64,000 bases of DNA from an uncultured Muribaculaceae bacterium (GTDB lineage: Bacteria; Bacteroidota; Bacteroidia; Bacteroidales; Muribaculaceae): the NCBI GenBank assembly GCA_944321715.1, contig CALUMJ010000008.1:30532-94531 (forward strand), read 5' to 3'. A program made the translations under genes and the position numbers. This document shows positions 9,126 through 18,832 of this stretch, in pieces. Under the pieces are notes generated by a model. The model worked only from the letters and a program-made list of their open reading frames with translations. It was not told where the DNA came from and made no database searches. The first letter of the stretch is position 1; each line of letters begins with the position of its first letter.

Positions 9126-10736
9126 GTGTACGTACCTGGCGAGGTGGAATACGACGGAAGCACTTACACTGTGACTTCTTTGGGTAATAAAACAAGTAAA
9201 AGAGGTTCAATCATCTTAACTGCGTTTGATGCCCCAGACATGCAGAAACTCACTACTCAAGTTACGAGTATAGTTCTTAACAATAAGTCACCACTTCTGA
9301 CAGAAATAGAAACAGAAAAGGAAGCCACGATTAACATAGGTGGCAGCGACACTGGCTTGAGTGTACCCACATTGACCGTCAAAGGGGCTGGAGGCACGAT
9401 TTCATTGAATTATGCAACGGAGGGAATTGTCTATTTGCAAGATTTGGTGTTCGATTGCGACACGGCCGGTATCACAAGAGCGTCACGCACAGGTTACGAA
9501 TATGCCGACTTATACCGTGTCGGCAAAGCCACGTTGACCGAAAATGTCAAAGTGGTGAAAGCATCCTTTTCAATGGTCGAAGAGCTTGCTGTAGCCAATG
9601 AAGAATTTGAACGAATCTACGATAATGCTTTCAGTTCGTGCAACTTAGAGCGGCTCAAAGTGAACAGCAACACCGGCAGCACCGCATTGCAAAATGCAGT
9701 GATTGGCTGGCTCGATGTGTCGGAAAATATTGAATACCCGCTCAACATGCAATCAATCGGCACACTTTATGTCGGCGATGATGTGGTTACTTATTATATT
9801 CCGAAGGATTACACCACCATACCCGAAAAATTTGAGGGAGCATCACTGCTTACATTGGTCTATCCCGAAAATATGGCCGGGGTGAAATATTCGTCGTGGT
9901 ATGATTTCGACGGCGACGGTATTATGTCTATTGTTAACGGATACGAATATAACTATAACGAAAACTACGGCAACGTTTATAGCCCCGATATAGAGTATGA
10001 ATACAGCTTTGGCGGCAAGCTCGATAGTAATGTTTCCAAATGGATTTCCCGCACTGTGGATTACGACAATTCAGGGGTGCCTACGATTTTCTTCAGCAAC
10101 AAAGATGCTTTCAAATATGACGGCGACGGAGGATTCAACAAGGTGGAATTCCCCGAAGGATATTTACTGCTCGATGCCGACAACAACGGCCTGACCGACA
10201 TACTCACGGCCGAAGGTTCGGACTTATACATCAACTACCGGCAGACCGACGGCGACTACATGAAGAGCAAGCTGCGGCTGACGACCAACAAGGAAGATGT
10301 TTACAACGCCACTTACCAAGTATCGGGCAACTGGGGCGACAACTTGCCATCGCTCAGCGACGGTTGGATGATTTGGGGCAGCACGAGTCCATCGTCGTAC
10401 ACCGACATAACGCTTGCCGTCGATTTGAACAAAGACGGCATTCCCGACCTTATCGACAACAATATCGGCGGAATACTGTATAACATAGGAGGCACCGACT
10501 ATTACTCCAGCCCCGAGAAGGGCGAAATACACCAGTGCGACTTGAACGGCGACGGTGTACTCGACTATGTGCTGTTTGACGACAGCGAGAGCAAGGTGTA
10601 TCTCATGATGTACCAGCAAGACGGCTCGTATTCGCAACAGTTGCTGATTGAAAACAACAGCGTCAGCAACTTGTGGTGCAAAGATTTCGACCACGACGGC
10701 GACATAGATATATTGTTGCCTATCGATTATACCTAA
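9126..10736 (+). CDS. Middle fragment of the interrupted FG-GAP protein
   Basis: This open stretch lies between the two TAA codons; in-frame codons continue back to 9096, and the GTG at 9126 is only the first possible start. It lacks a signal peptide of its own, so as a separate gene it would make a cytoplasmic protein, which argues against independence. It holds the BspA-like beginning, a leucine-rich-like stretch near 9570-9680, and four or five acidic calcium-loop motifs from about 9900 onward (DADNNGLTDI, DLNKDGIPDL, DLNGDGVLDY, DFDHDGDIDIL). Best treated as part of the 8952-14771 gene. Confidence 0.35.
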   Translation: MYVPGEVEYDGSTYTVTSLGNKTSKRGSIILTAFDAPDMQKLTTQVTSIVLNNKSPLLTEIETEKEATINIGGSDTGLSVPTLTVKGAGGTISLNYATEGIVYLQDLVFDCDTAGITRASRTGYEYADLYRVGKATLTENVKVVKASFSMVEELAVANEEFERIYDNAFSSCNLERLKVNSNTGSTALQNAVIGWLDVSENIEYPLNMQSIGTLYVGDDVVTYYIPKDYTTIPEKFEGASLLTLVYPENMAGVKYSSWYDFDGDGIMSIVNGYEYNYNENYGNVYSPDIEYEYSFGGKLDSNVSKWISRTVDYDNSGVPTIFFSNKDAFKYDGDGGFNKVEFPEGYLLLDADNNGLTDILTAEGSDLYINYRQTDGDYMKSKLRLTTNKEDVYNATYQVSGNWGDNLPSLSDGWMIWGSTSPSSYTDITLAVDLNKDGIPDLIDNNIGGILYNIGGTDYYSSPEKGEIHQCDLNGDGVLDYVLFDDSESKVYLMMYQQDGSYSQQLLIENNSVSNLWCKDFDHDGDIDILLPIDYT

Positions 10737-10802
10737 AGCAACGGTTTCAGTCTGCTTGCCTACTTCATCAATGAAGGCAACGGTAATTTCAAACGCCGTG
10801 AA

Positions 10803-13800
10803 GTGTCGTTCGCGGGCAATAATTATCAATTCATCGGATGCCACGACTTGGATGCCGACGGGTTGTATGAGATAATTGCGGTCGAGAAAGAGAATTACAA
10901 TAAGGAACACACGGTGCTGCTTGATTGTGAAAGCGATTTTGCCTCGTTCAAAGCAATAATCCTTAATGACCAATGCTCGTCTTACTCTGACTACAATGGA
11001 GGCCACTTCTACTTCTACACGCTCGGTGACGTTGACAACGACGGATTTACCGATTTCTATTACAACAGAAACAACCAAATCGGCAGAGGGTTAAGATTTA
11101 CCGATAAGCAGAACACCGCACCCAGCAAGATGGATGCCCCGGTAGCCTACTACGACAGCGAAAAAGGCAAGCTGCACATAACATGGGCCGAAGGAAGCGA
11201 TGCCGAAACATCGGCCTGCGACCTCACCTACGAGTTGCGCATAGGCTCGGCACCGGGCAAAGCCGACATTCTTGCCACCAACTCGCTTACCGACGGCCGC
11301 CGACGTACTCTCGAAGATGGCAACATGGGCCGCAATCTCTACAACTTGTTCAACACTTCGGCAATGGACGAGGGCACTTACTACATAGCCGTGCAGGCCA
11401 TCGATGCCGCCGGTTTGGGCGGTGCGTGGTCCGACGAGGCTGTTTACAACCACAAGAAAGCCACGGCCGATTTCAGCATCAGCCATTCGGAGATGTGCAC
11501 TGCCGACACCCTGCAATTGATGGCCCGCAAAATCGACGGCGCAACATATAAATGGAATGTGGGCGACGGCATCATTATCAGCGAGGACGACAACCGTGCC
11601 GAAGTGACATTTAGTAGCTATGGCGAACGTAAAATCGGGCTGACCGTAACACTTGCCGACGGCGGAACGCTCACTGCCGAGAGCAAGCCAGTAAAGGTGC
11701 TGATGTTCAAGAGCACTTATTCCTATGAAGACTTATTACCTGTTTATTATGGTGATTTTAATTTCGACGGGAATATCGATGGATTAGATACTTCTTACGG
11801 AATGCTATCAAACGACAGCAAAGCGACATTCTCAAAAGTCGCAAAACTCTACAACACCGACTTGAAAGGCACCGTATATGGCATTCTCGATTTCAACAAG
11901 GATGGATATTTAGATTTCATGATTAATGCCGACAAAGGCAACGTGTTCATCAACAGCGGCTACGACGACTTCAGCTTTGAATACAGCACGAAAGAGCTTG
12001 TGATGAACAACTCAAGCCGCCCCTATCCAAACGGATTGATGCTTGGCGACATGAACAATGACGGCTATCCAGAGTGGTTTTCAGACACAGGAACCCATGG
12101 TAACCCATGCTATCTGAACGGAGGCGACAACCTCACTTTCACACAAGTTGAAAGTTTTGAAATTCCCGACGAAGAAAATCCAGAAAAAACTATAGAATTA
12201 GGCGTGGAATATTATCACGACATCAACCGTGACGGCTTTATCGACGCAATAGTGACGCGTTACAATTCCACCGAAAACACTGTGAAAAAATATGCTTTGC
12301 TGAAAGATGCCACAGGCGACTTCTCATTTGAAGATGCCAAGTTGATGTTTAAAATCGACAATGTTGAGTATGGATATGGACTCAACACATATTTCTGCGA
12401 CCTCAACAGCGACGGCTATTTGGATTTGTTATCCCGCCGCTCGGGCGAGAACTTTTTTCGAGTGATTCCCGGGAAGCCCATGAGCGAATGGCCGTGTACC
12501 GAAGAGGTGCAAATTCCGCTTGTCGGCGATTATGAATTTTCGATGGAGTATTCCGACGCATATTTGCTACTTCACGATTTCGACAACAACGGCTATCCCG
12601 ACATCCCGTTGAACGCCGAGGACCCTGCCGGCTCGGAAGCAATGCCCACGCAGGCAATATTGCTCATGCAACCCGGCTTCAAGGCCGAACTGTGCCGCAT
12701 AGATGGCGACTACCGTGATGCGTCGTTGCCGTTCATTTCGCTGGCCGATGGGTCATATCCGCAAATGGGCGATTATGAGCGAACAACTGGCAAGAGCGAC
12801 AACCAAGCCCCGGAACGCCCGACCAACGTGATGGCCAAGCAGACGGCCGACGGACTGCTCATCACGTGGAGCGACGCTCAAGACGACCACACACTGCCAA
12901 TGCAAATGCAGTATAACGTGAGTGTAAAGAAAAAAGGTGCTACCGGAGAAGGCAGCTTCGTAATTTCGCCGATGAACGCCCTTGCCGATGCCGCCACAGT
13001 TGTGCCAAACTACATGTACAAGAAATCGACTCGCATGACCGTGCCGATAGAATTCCTTGAAGCAGGGCAAACCTACGAGGTGCAAATACAGGCAATCGAC
13101 GCATTCAACGAGCATTCGCCTATGACCACCCCGGTAGATGTCACAATCAATGCGGCAGGATATGTCAACGCTGCCGACAAGGTGGCGAAAGGCGCTGAAA
13201 CCACGCTGAAATATGTCGGCACACAGGCCGTGGCATTCAGCTACGACTTAGTCGGTGGAACATTGGTTGCCGACAAGGGCAACGGTGAAATCACGGCCCG
13301 GTGGAACGAGCCGGGAGTGAAAAACATCACTCTCACAGCCGATGGCGTGAAAATCTACTCGGCCATAACTGTTGTCGATTTGCTCGATGTCGATTTCACA
13401 TTGCCGCAAAACCCGCTTGCCGGAGCACCGATAGAGGTGGCCGTGCCTGAGGTTATGCTCGACGCTTCGCACAATTGCGGATTCCGCTGCGACGACGGAA
13501 ACGTGACAATCGAATGGGAACAGGGCGACGAAACGGCAGTGATAACTTTCGCCGAAACTGGAACATACACCATAGAGGCATACATCGAAGACAGCATTCA
13601 AGGCAACGTGTGCCGCCGCGAAGCCATCGTGACCGAGGTCATGCCATTGGCCGAAATCACTGGCGTGACGGCCGATGCCACGGGCCACTACACTATATGC
13701 TGGAACACCACAAGTGTGCCGCAACAGGTGACGAAAGTGCTGGTAAGCAAGGAAACCAGCCGCTTGGACGTGTATGAAATTATCGGCGAGGTAAATCTGT

Positions 13801-14771
13801 CGGACGGCTCGCTGACCGATACCGAATCAAACCCGTCGGTGAAGTCGGAACGCTACATAATCAACCTCATTGCTGCCAACGGACAGAAGAGCCTTGCAAG
13901 CGATGCACACAAGCCGCTCCACGTGATGATTAACCATGCGGTGGCTGGAGGCTACAACCTGATGTGGAACCAATACGAGGGCGTAGAAGTGGACTACTAC
14001 ACGATTTTGCGCGGAACGTCGGCCGACAACCTGGTGGAACTTACCGAAATCGCCGGCAGCCAGCAAAACTACACCGACCTCTCGGCTCCTGAAGGCGAGA
14101 TGTATTATGCCGTCACTTTCGCGCCGACTGCCACCGAGATGCTGCGTAGCAAAGCGGCAGGACGGACAACGGCAACTGTACGCTCCAACGTGGTTGCGAC
14201 AAGTGAAGCAGTCGCCACGACATACGCCGAGTCGATGCAAATCTTCTCGGTTGAACCCGAGATGGAACTCACACGCGAACAAGGGTCGCTACACCTGTTT
14301 GTCGAAATGCAACCGCTATCTGCTACATTCAACCGTGTGGCTTGGTCTATCATCGAAGGTGCAGAATTGGCCACACTCGACAACAACGGCTTGCTCACGG
14401 CCACAAGCGGCAACCCTGCTGGCACAATAGTGGTGCGCGCAACGGCACTCGACGGTTCGGGGTTGATTGCCGAAGCCACCATAGCATGTGAAGAAGACGC
14501 AGGGTCATCGACCGAACTGATAGACTACAACGACGGCGATTGGCAGCTGAAAGTGGTCAACGACCGCAGCAGCCTGCGGCTCTCGGGCTGGAACGAAGGC
14601 CAGGAAGTGGCCATCTACGTGGTTTCGATGCAAGGCCAACTGTTGGATGTTGTACGCACATCCGACTCGCAAGTCGAAATCGACTGCAGCCGCTACGCTA
14701 TTGGTTTCTATGTAGTAAAAGCCATCTCGGCCGGCGAAGCCAAAGCGGTGAAATTCATGATGCAGCATTGA
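10803..14771 (+). CDS. C-terminal fragment of the interrupted FG-GAP protein
   Basis: In-frame codons begin at 10737 directly after the second TAA; GTG 10803 is the first possible start and would remove part of an ongoing repeat. Contents: more FG-GAP/VCBS calcium loops (DLDADGLYEI, DVDNDGFTDF, then a second block at about 11750-12640), fibronectin III-like domains near 11130-11430 and 12800-13140, PKD/Ig-like modules around 11460-11700 and 13200-13640, more fibronectin III-like sequence to about 14200, a Big_2-like domain near 14270-14500, and a type IX-like C-terminal sorting domain over the last 80 residues. No signal peptide, so not a plausible free-standing secreted protein. Confidence 0.4.
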   Translation: MSFAGNNYQFIGCHDLDADGLYEIIAVEKENYNKEHTVLLDCESDFASFKAIILNDQCSSYSDYNGGHFYFYTLGDVDNDGFTDFYYNRNNQIGRGLRFTDKQNTAPSKMDAPVAYYDSEKGKLHITWAEGSDAETSACDLTYELRIGSAPGKADILATNSLTDGRRRTLEDGNMGRNLYNLFNTSAMDEGTYYIAVQAIDAAGLGGAWSDEAVYNHKKATADFSISHSEMCTADTLQLMARKIDGATYKWNVGDGIIISEDDNRAEVTFSSYGERKIGLTVTLADGGTLTAESKPVKVLMFKSTYSYEDLLPVYYGDFNFDGNIDGLDTSYGMLSNDSKATFSKVAKLYNTDLKGTVYGILDFNKDGYLDFMINADKGNVFINSGYDDFSFEYSTKELVMNNSSRPYPNGLMLGDMNNDGYPEWFSDTGTHGNPCYLNGGDNLTFTQVESFEIPDEENPEKTIELGVEYYHDINRDGFIDAIVTRYNSTENTVKKYALLKDATGDFSFEDAKLMFKIDNVEYGYGLNTYFCDLNSDGYLDLLSRRSGENFFRVIPGKPMSEWPCTEEVQIPLVGDYEFSMEYSDAYLLLHDFDNNGYPDIPLNAEDPAGSEAMPTQAILLMQPGFKAELCRIDGDYRDASLPFISLADGSYPQMGDYERTTGKSDNQAPERPTNVMAKQTADGLLITWSDAQDDHTLPMQMQYNVSVKKKGATGEGSFVISPMNALADAATVVPNYMYKKSTRMTVPIEFLEAGQTYEVQIQAIDAFNEHSPMTTPVDVTINAAGYVNAADKVAKGAETTLKYVGTQAVAFSYDLVGGTLVADKGNGEITARWNEPGVKNITLTADGVKIYSAITVVDLLDVDFTLPQNPLAGAPIEVAVPEVMLDASHNCGFRCDDGNVTIEWEQGDETAVITFAETGTYTIEAYIEDSIQGNVCRREAIVTEVMPLAEITGVTADATGHYTICWNTTSVPQQVTKVLVSKETSRLDVYEIIGEVNLSDGSLTDTESNPSVKSERYIINLIAANGQKSLASDAHKPLHVMINHAVAGGYNLMWNQYEGVEVDYYTILRGTSADNLVELTEIAGSQQNYTDLSAPEGEMYYAVTFAPTATEMLRSKAAGRTTATVRSNVVATSEAVATTYAESMQIFSVEPEMELTREQGSLHLFVEMQPLSATFNRVAWSIIEGAELATLDNNGLLTATSGNPAGTIVVRATALDGSGLIAEATIACEEDAGSSTELIDYNDGDWQLKVVNDRSSLRLSGWNEGQEVAIYVVSMQGQLLDVVRTSDSQVEIDCSRYAIGFYVVKAISAGEAKAVKFMMQH

Positions 14772-14800
14772 AAGCCCTGAAATAGACAACCTACAAAAAA

Positions 14801-14840
14801 GAACGTGCATGGAGAGGAATTTTCCATGCACGTTCTTTTT
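14801..14840 (+). terminator. Rho-independent terminator after the FG-GAP gene
   Basis: A perfect 13-bp stem (GAACGTGCATGGA and TCCATGCACGTTC) with a nine-base loop is followed by five T. It ends the FG-GAP gene and isolates it from the cydAB promoter downstream. Confidence 0.85.
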
Positions 14841-14919
14841 GCACATCAACCCAAGGCGCAGCAAAACATCCCCCCACAAAGCAACGGCGCACCACAAATA
14901 TCATAATTAATTGCAATCT

Positions 14920-14950
14920 TTTGTATTATTTGCAAAAATTGCTACCTTTG
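14920..14950 (+). promoter_or_regulatory. Promoter of the DUF4492-cydAB operon
   Basis: A TTTG -33 element at 14920-14923 is followed after 19 bases by TACCTTTG at 14943-14950, an exact TAnnTTTG match. The ATG of the DUF4492 gene lies 41 bases on. Confidence 0.7.
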
Positions 14951-14990
14951 GATAACGCAAGCTGCGGTTTGGCAGCAATCACATATTGGC

Positions 14991-15209
14991 ATGACAAACA
15001 TTATCAAGAAAATAGCCCTGTTTTACATCGACGGTTTCCGCAATATGACCATCGGGAAATCGTTGTGGTTGCTAATCCTCATAAAGCTGTTCCTGATTTT
15101 TGTCGTTTTAAAACTCTTCTTTTTCCCGAATTTCCTCAACAACAATTTCGATACCGACGAACAACGGGCACAACATGTGAGGAGCGAGCTAATCAACAAT
15201 GATAAATAA
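14991..15209 (+). CDS. DUF4492 small membrane protein linked to cytochrome bd
   Basis: A 72-residue protein with one hydrophobic segment (LWLLILIKLFLIFVVLKLFFF, about residues 25-45) and a charged C terminus. Size and the position 45 bases before cydA match DUF4492, which is found in front of cydAB in many Bacteroidetes. A role as an accessory subunit or assembly aid of the oxidase, comparable to CydX elsewhere, is inference from position only. The start is the ATG right after a consensus promoter. Confidence 0.8.
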   Translation: MTNIIKKIALFYIDGFRNMTIGKSLWLLILIKLFLIFVVLKLFFFPNFLNNNFDTDEQRAQHVRSELINNDK

Positions 15210-15254
15210 TACCAATTACATAATGCTAACATAAACACAAAAAGCACAATAATT

Positions 15255-16814
15255 ATGAATGACTTAACTACACTGGTCGATTGGTCGAGGGCGCAATTTG
15301 CCCTCACTGCCATGTACCACTGGCTGTTTGTTCCGCTAACGCTCGGCCTTTCGGTGATAGTGGCTATCATGGAATCGATTTATTTTAAAAACCGCGACCC
15401 ACGATGGCTCGCCACCACCAAGTTCTGGATGACGATTTTCGGTATCAACTTCGCAATGGGAGTGGCAACGGGCATCATTCTGGAATTTGAGTTCGGCACC
15501 AATTGGTCGAACTACAGCTGGTTTGTTGGCGACATATTCGGTGCGCCACTCGCCATCGAGGGATTACTTGCATTCTTCATGGAAGCCACTTTCATCGCTG
15601 TGATGTTTTTTGGCTGGAAAAAGGTTTCGCCACGCTTCCACCTCGCCTCCACATGGCTCACTGCCATAGGGGCAAGCCTGTCGGCACTGTGGATTCTCGT
15701 GGCTAACTCATGGATGCAATACCCCGTGGGCATGGAATTTAATCCCGACGACATGCGCAACGTCATGAACGACTTTTGGGCACTGGTATTGTCGCCCGTT
15801 GCCATAAACAAGTTTTTCCACTCGGTACTCAGCGGCTGGACGCTCGCCGGCGTGTTTGTAATCGGGGTGAGCGCATGGATGCTGCTCAAGAAGCGCAATG
15901 TGGCTATGGCCGTGCGCAGCATCAAGGTAGCCGGATGGGTAGGCATCGCCGGCATATTGGCAACGCTCGCCACTGGCGATGGCTCGGCCAAGGTGGTTTC
16001 GGAAGTGCAGCCCATGAAACTTGCAGCCATGGAAGGCTTGTACAAAGGCTCGTGTGGACAAGCCATTGTGGGCGTGGGCATATTGAACCCCGACAAGCAG
16101 GTGGGCGATGACCAAGAGCCATACATCTTCGACATATCCATTCCCTACGGCCTTTCGGTTTTGGCCGAAGGCGACCCCGACGCATTTGTTCCAGGCGTTG
16201 AAGATATTTTGGCGGGAATCGAGTTGACCCCCGAAGGCGATACCATCAAGGGCGACTCGTATGCACAGCGCATCGAGCGTGGCAAGGCTGCACACGATGC
16301 CTTGCGGCGGTTTGACGTGGCCAAGTCGCAGGGCGACGAAAATGCCATGCAACAAGCACGTGCCGACCTTGACAAAGATTTCAAATATTTCGGGTATGGA
16401 TATTTCGACTCGCCGCAAGAGGCCGTTCCCGACATTCCCATGACGTTCTACTCGTTCCACATAATGGTTATATTGGGCGGTTACTTCTTGCTTTTCTACA
16501 TTGTCGTGCTTTTGCTCGTTTACAAAAAGCGCAACTTTGTCGAGCGTAACAAGTGGCTGCATTACATAGCCATAATCTCAATCCCATTGGTGTGGATATG
16601 CAGCGAAGCAGGCTGGGTGGTAGCCGAAGTCGGCCGCCAGCCGTGGGTCATCGAAGGACTGATGCCGGCACGTGCTGCCATATCCAACATTCCGGCATCG
16701 TCGGTAATAGTCACTTTCACCCTGTTTGCCGTCATATTCACCGGACTGCTCATTGCCGAAATAAGTATCATGACGAAATATATCTCACGCAAGTCGCAAG
16801 AGAATATCGATTAA
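15255..16814 (+). CDS. cydA: Cytochrome bd quinol oxidase subunit I
   Basis: CydA carries the haems b558, b595 and d and the quinol site; with CydB it reduces oxygen to water in the inner membrane. The 519-residue protein has multiple membrane spans, starting with WSRAQFALTAMYHWLFVPLT (His haem ligand), then MATGIILEF-like helices and the GWVVAEVGRQPW motif near residue 451. A hydrophilic loop of about 110 residues (roughly 270-380) precedes the GRQPW helix. In an anaerobic gut bacterium it serves nanaerobic respiration and oxygen removal. Second gene of DUF4492-cydA-cydB; cydB starts 29 bases on. Confidence 0.96.
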   Translation: MNDLTTLVDWSRAQFALTAMYHWLFVPLTLGLSVIVAIMESIYFKNRDPRWLATTKFWMTIFGINFAMGVATGIILEFEFGTNWSNYSWFVGDIFGAPLAIEGLLAFFMEATFIAVMFFGWKKVSPRFHLASTWLTAIGASLSALWILVANSWMQYPVGMEFNPDDMRNVMNDFWALVLSPVAINKFFHSVLSGWTLAGVFVIGVSAWMLLKKRNVAMAVRSIKVAGWVGIAGILATLATGDGSAKVVSEVQPMKLAAMEGLYKGSCGQAIVGVGILNPDKQVGDDQEPYIFDISIPYGLSVLAEGDPDAFVPGVEDILAGIELTPEGDTIKGDSYAQRIERGKAAHDALRRFDVAKSQGDENAMQQARADLDKDFKYFGYGYFDSPQEAVPDIPMTFYSFHIMVILGGYFLLFYIVVLLLVYKKRNFVERNKWLHYIAIISIPLVWICSEAGWVVAEVGRQPWVIEGLMPARAAISNIPASSVIVTFTLFAVIFTGLLIAEISIMTKYISRKSQENID

Positions 16815-16843
16815 GAAGCTGTTTAACCCTCTAAACATTTATT

Positions 16844-17992
16844 ATGGAAACTTACGAATTATTGCAATCATATTGGTGGCTCCTGATTTCCATTCTTGGT
16901 GCCGCACTCGTCTTCCTGCTTTTCGTGCAAGGGGGGCAAACCATGCTTCTCGGCGCGCGCAACGACCTGCAACGCTCCATGATGGTCAACTCGCTCGGAC
17001 GCAAGTGGGAATTGTCGTTTACAACGCTTGTGGTATTTGGCGGAGCGTTCTTTGCCTCTTTCCCGCTGTTCTATTCAGTCAGCTTTGGCGGTGCCTATTG
17101 GCTGTGGATATTGATTCTGCTCGGATTCGTGCTGCAAGCCGTTTCTTACGAGTTCCGCAAAAAAAGCGGTAACGTGTATGGCACACGCACTTTCGACACA
17201 TTCTTGTGCATCAACGGCGTGCTTGGCTGCATACTGCTCGGTGTGGCTGTCGGCACATTCTTCTTCGGAGCCGAGTTCACACTGCACAAGGGCAACCTGC
17301 TCGATACTGGCGCTCCGGCAATAGCCAGCTGGTCGAGCACACACGGGCTCGAAGCCATCGTGTGCTGGAAAAACCTGCTGCTGGGCGTTGCCGTGCTGTT
17401 CCTTGCGCGTATGCAGGCCGCAATGTATTTCATCAACACCATTGACGACATCAACAATTACAAGGTGCAACGCAAGGCCGTGCTGGTGAATGGCGGCGTG
17501 TTCGTGTTGCTATTCGTGACATTTCTCGCAGTGCTGCTCACTGCCGACGGTTACCAAGTCACTGTTATCGATGGTAAAGAAACATTTGAGGCAGTACCTT
17601 ACAAATACCTGCAAAACTTTGTGGATATGTGGTGGGCATTGGCGGTATTGTTAATCGGTGTGGCATTAGTGCTTTACGCCTATGTCACCACCATTTTCCG
17701 CGACCACTTCCGCTGTGGCATCTGGTATAGCGGCATTGGCACTGCGCTCGTCGTGATGTCGCTGTTCTGGGTGGCAGGGTTCAACGGCACGCCATACTAC
17801 CCTTCGCTGCTCGACCCGGCCAGCTCGCTCACCATCGGCAACAGTTCGTCAAGCCCGTTCACACTCACAGTCATGAGCTGGGTGACGGTAATCATACCAT
17901 TCGTGGTGGCATACATAGCCTACGCCTGGTATTCGCTCAACCGTGAGCCAATCACCCCCGACGAAATGTCCAGCGACGACCACAAATATTGA
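16844..17992 (+). CDS. cydB: Cytochrome bd quinol oxidase subunit II
   Basis: CydB is the second integral subunit of the bd oxidase. At 382 residues it has normal length and eight or nine hydrophobic segments; the N terminus ETYELLQSYWWLLISILGA and the segment GGQTMLLGARND near residue 31 are typical. It ends before a spacer that holds a small inverted-repeat element. It is co-directional with cydA and surely co-transcribed. Confidence 0.95.
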   Translation: METYELLQSYWWLLISILGAALVFLLFVQGGQTMLLGARNDLQRSMMVNSLGRKWELSFTTLVVFGGAFFASFPLFYSVSFGGAYWLWILILLGFVLQAVSYEFRKKSGNVYGTRTFDTFLCINGVLGCILLGVAVGTFFFGAEFTLHKGNLLDTGAPAIASWSSTHGLEAIVCWKNLLLGVAVLFLARMQAAMYFINTIDDINNYKVQRKAVLVNGGVFVLLFVTFLAVLLTADGYQVTVIDGKETFEAVPYKYLQNFVDMWWALAVLLIGVALVLYAYVTTIFRDHFRCGIWYSGIGTALVVMSLFWVAGFNGTPYYPSLLDPASSLTIGNSSSSPFTLTVMSWVTVIIPFVVAYIAYAWYSLNREPITPDEMSSDDHKY

Positions 17993-18035
17993 CACACACA
18001 GAAGGTGGCTGTGTCGAATATGATATGGTGCAATT

Positions 18036-18147
18036 TTGTAGGGACGCACGGCTCGTGCGTCCGTGGTTAACAACGACGTATTACGCTAAAATACTGTATA
18101 TTATCCATTTCACTGCATACGGACGCACGAGCCGTGCGTCCCTACAA
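18036..18147. repeat. BIME-like inverted-repeat element, GGACGCACG type, copy 1
   Basis: Two copies of a 27-base unit, itself a hairpin (GGACGCACG-GCT-CGTGCGTCC), face each other about 50 bases apart (left arm about 18038-18064, right arm about 18119-18145). The arms are exact reverse complements, and the outer bases (GGTGCAAT and ATCGCACC) continue the symmetry imperfectly. It sits between cydB and the YigZ-family gene; no protein is encoded. Confidence 0.75.
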
Positions 18148-18220
18148 CATCGCACCAAATCACATCTATGCACAGCTTCATATTAAAATATCACACATAA
18201 TTGTCACACTACCACGCACG

Positions 18221-18817
18221 ATGAGCGATTACTACAAGACTCTGGCCGCGCCTTCCGAAGGGATTTACAAGGAGAAGATGAGCAAATTCCTGTCGTTTGC
18301 AATTCCCGTGACCTCGGCCGCCGAAGCCAAGGAAATCATAAAGCAATACCAAAAGCGGTTTTACGACGCACGGCATGTGTGCTGGGCATACATGATTGGC
18401 TCCGACCGCACCGAGTTCCTCAGCAGTGACAACGGCGAGCCGTCGGGCACTGCCGGCCGACCCATATTGGGGCAAATCAACTCATTCGAGCTAACCAATG
18501 TGTTAATTATCGTAGTGCGCTACTTCGGCGGCATATTGCTCGGCACCTCGGGGCTGATTGTGGCCTACCGCGAAGCCGCTGCCGAGGCCATCAAAAACGG
18601 CACAATACTCGAATGCCACGAGCAAGGCACGGTGACGTTCACTTTCCCCTACCTTGGCATGAACGACGTGATGAAGCTCGTCAAGCGCGACAACCTGCAC
18701 GTCACCGACCAGCAATTCGACAACCTGTGCCGCATGACCATCCAAGCCAATCTTGACGACATTCCCACCCTGCGGCAAAAAATCGCCGACATAGACGGCA
18801 CGTCAATCATAGAATAG
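18221..18817 (+). CDS. yigZ: IMPACT/YigZ family protein (UPF0029)
   Basis: A 198-residue member of the YigZ/IMPACT family, whose bacterial function is poorly known; eukaryotic IMPACT modulates GCN2. The hallmark segments are present: DNGEPSGTAGRPIL near residues 71-84 and VVRYFGGILLGTSGLIVAYR near 97-116, followed by the smaller DUF1949-like C-terminal domain. I chose ATG 18221; an upstream start at 18134 would run through the inverted-repeat element. It ends only 15 bases before the type III methylase, so the two may share a transcript, although no functional link is known. Confidence 0.9.
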   Translation: MSDYYKTLAAPSEGIYKEKMSKFLSFAIPVTSAAEAKEIIKQYQKRFYDARHVCWAYMIGSDRTEFLSSDNGEPSGTAGRPILGQINSFELTNVLIIVVRYFGGILLGTSGLIVAYREAAAEAIKNGTILECHEQGTVTFTFPYLGMNDVMKLVKRDNLHVTDQQFDNLCRMTIQANLDDIPTLRQKIADIDGTSIIE

Positions 18818-18832
18818 ACTAACTCAAGCAAG

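Larger units (their letters stand above)
8952..14771 (+). pseudogene. Secreted FG-GAP/VCBS-repeat protein with type IX-like sorting tail, interrupted by two in-frame TAA codons
   Basis: A single reading frame of 1,940 codons runs from ATG 8952 to TGA 14771, broken only by TAA at 9093-9095 and at 10734-10736. No frameshift is needed. The N terminus is a signal peptide (hydrophobic WVLTLIFILGYML, cleavage near residues 24-26). A BspA-like opening follows (VPGEVEYDGSTYTVTSLG), then about 13 calcium-loop motifs of FG-GAP/VCBS type such as DLNKDGIPDL, DFDHDGDIDIL, DVDNDGFTDF and DLNSDGYLDLL, then fibronectin III/PKD-like and Ig-like domains, and a C-terminal sorting-like domain ending AKAVKFMMQH. 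The first TAA falls inside the typical VKA-x-VRATAATG domain start, so it replaces a sense codon, probably CAA (Gln). Read as a recent pseudogene, though readthrough cannot be excluded. A strong terminator follows at 14801. Confidence 0.75.

Noticed and set aside
9093-10736. Reassigned or suppressed TAA codon as explanation for the FG-GAP gene
   Set aside because: Other genes in the window end in TAA and stop at family-typical lengths, so a changed code is excluded; no suppressor tRNA gene is visible here.
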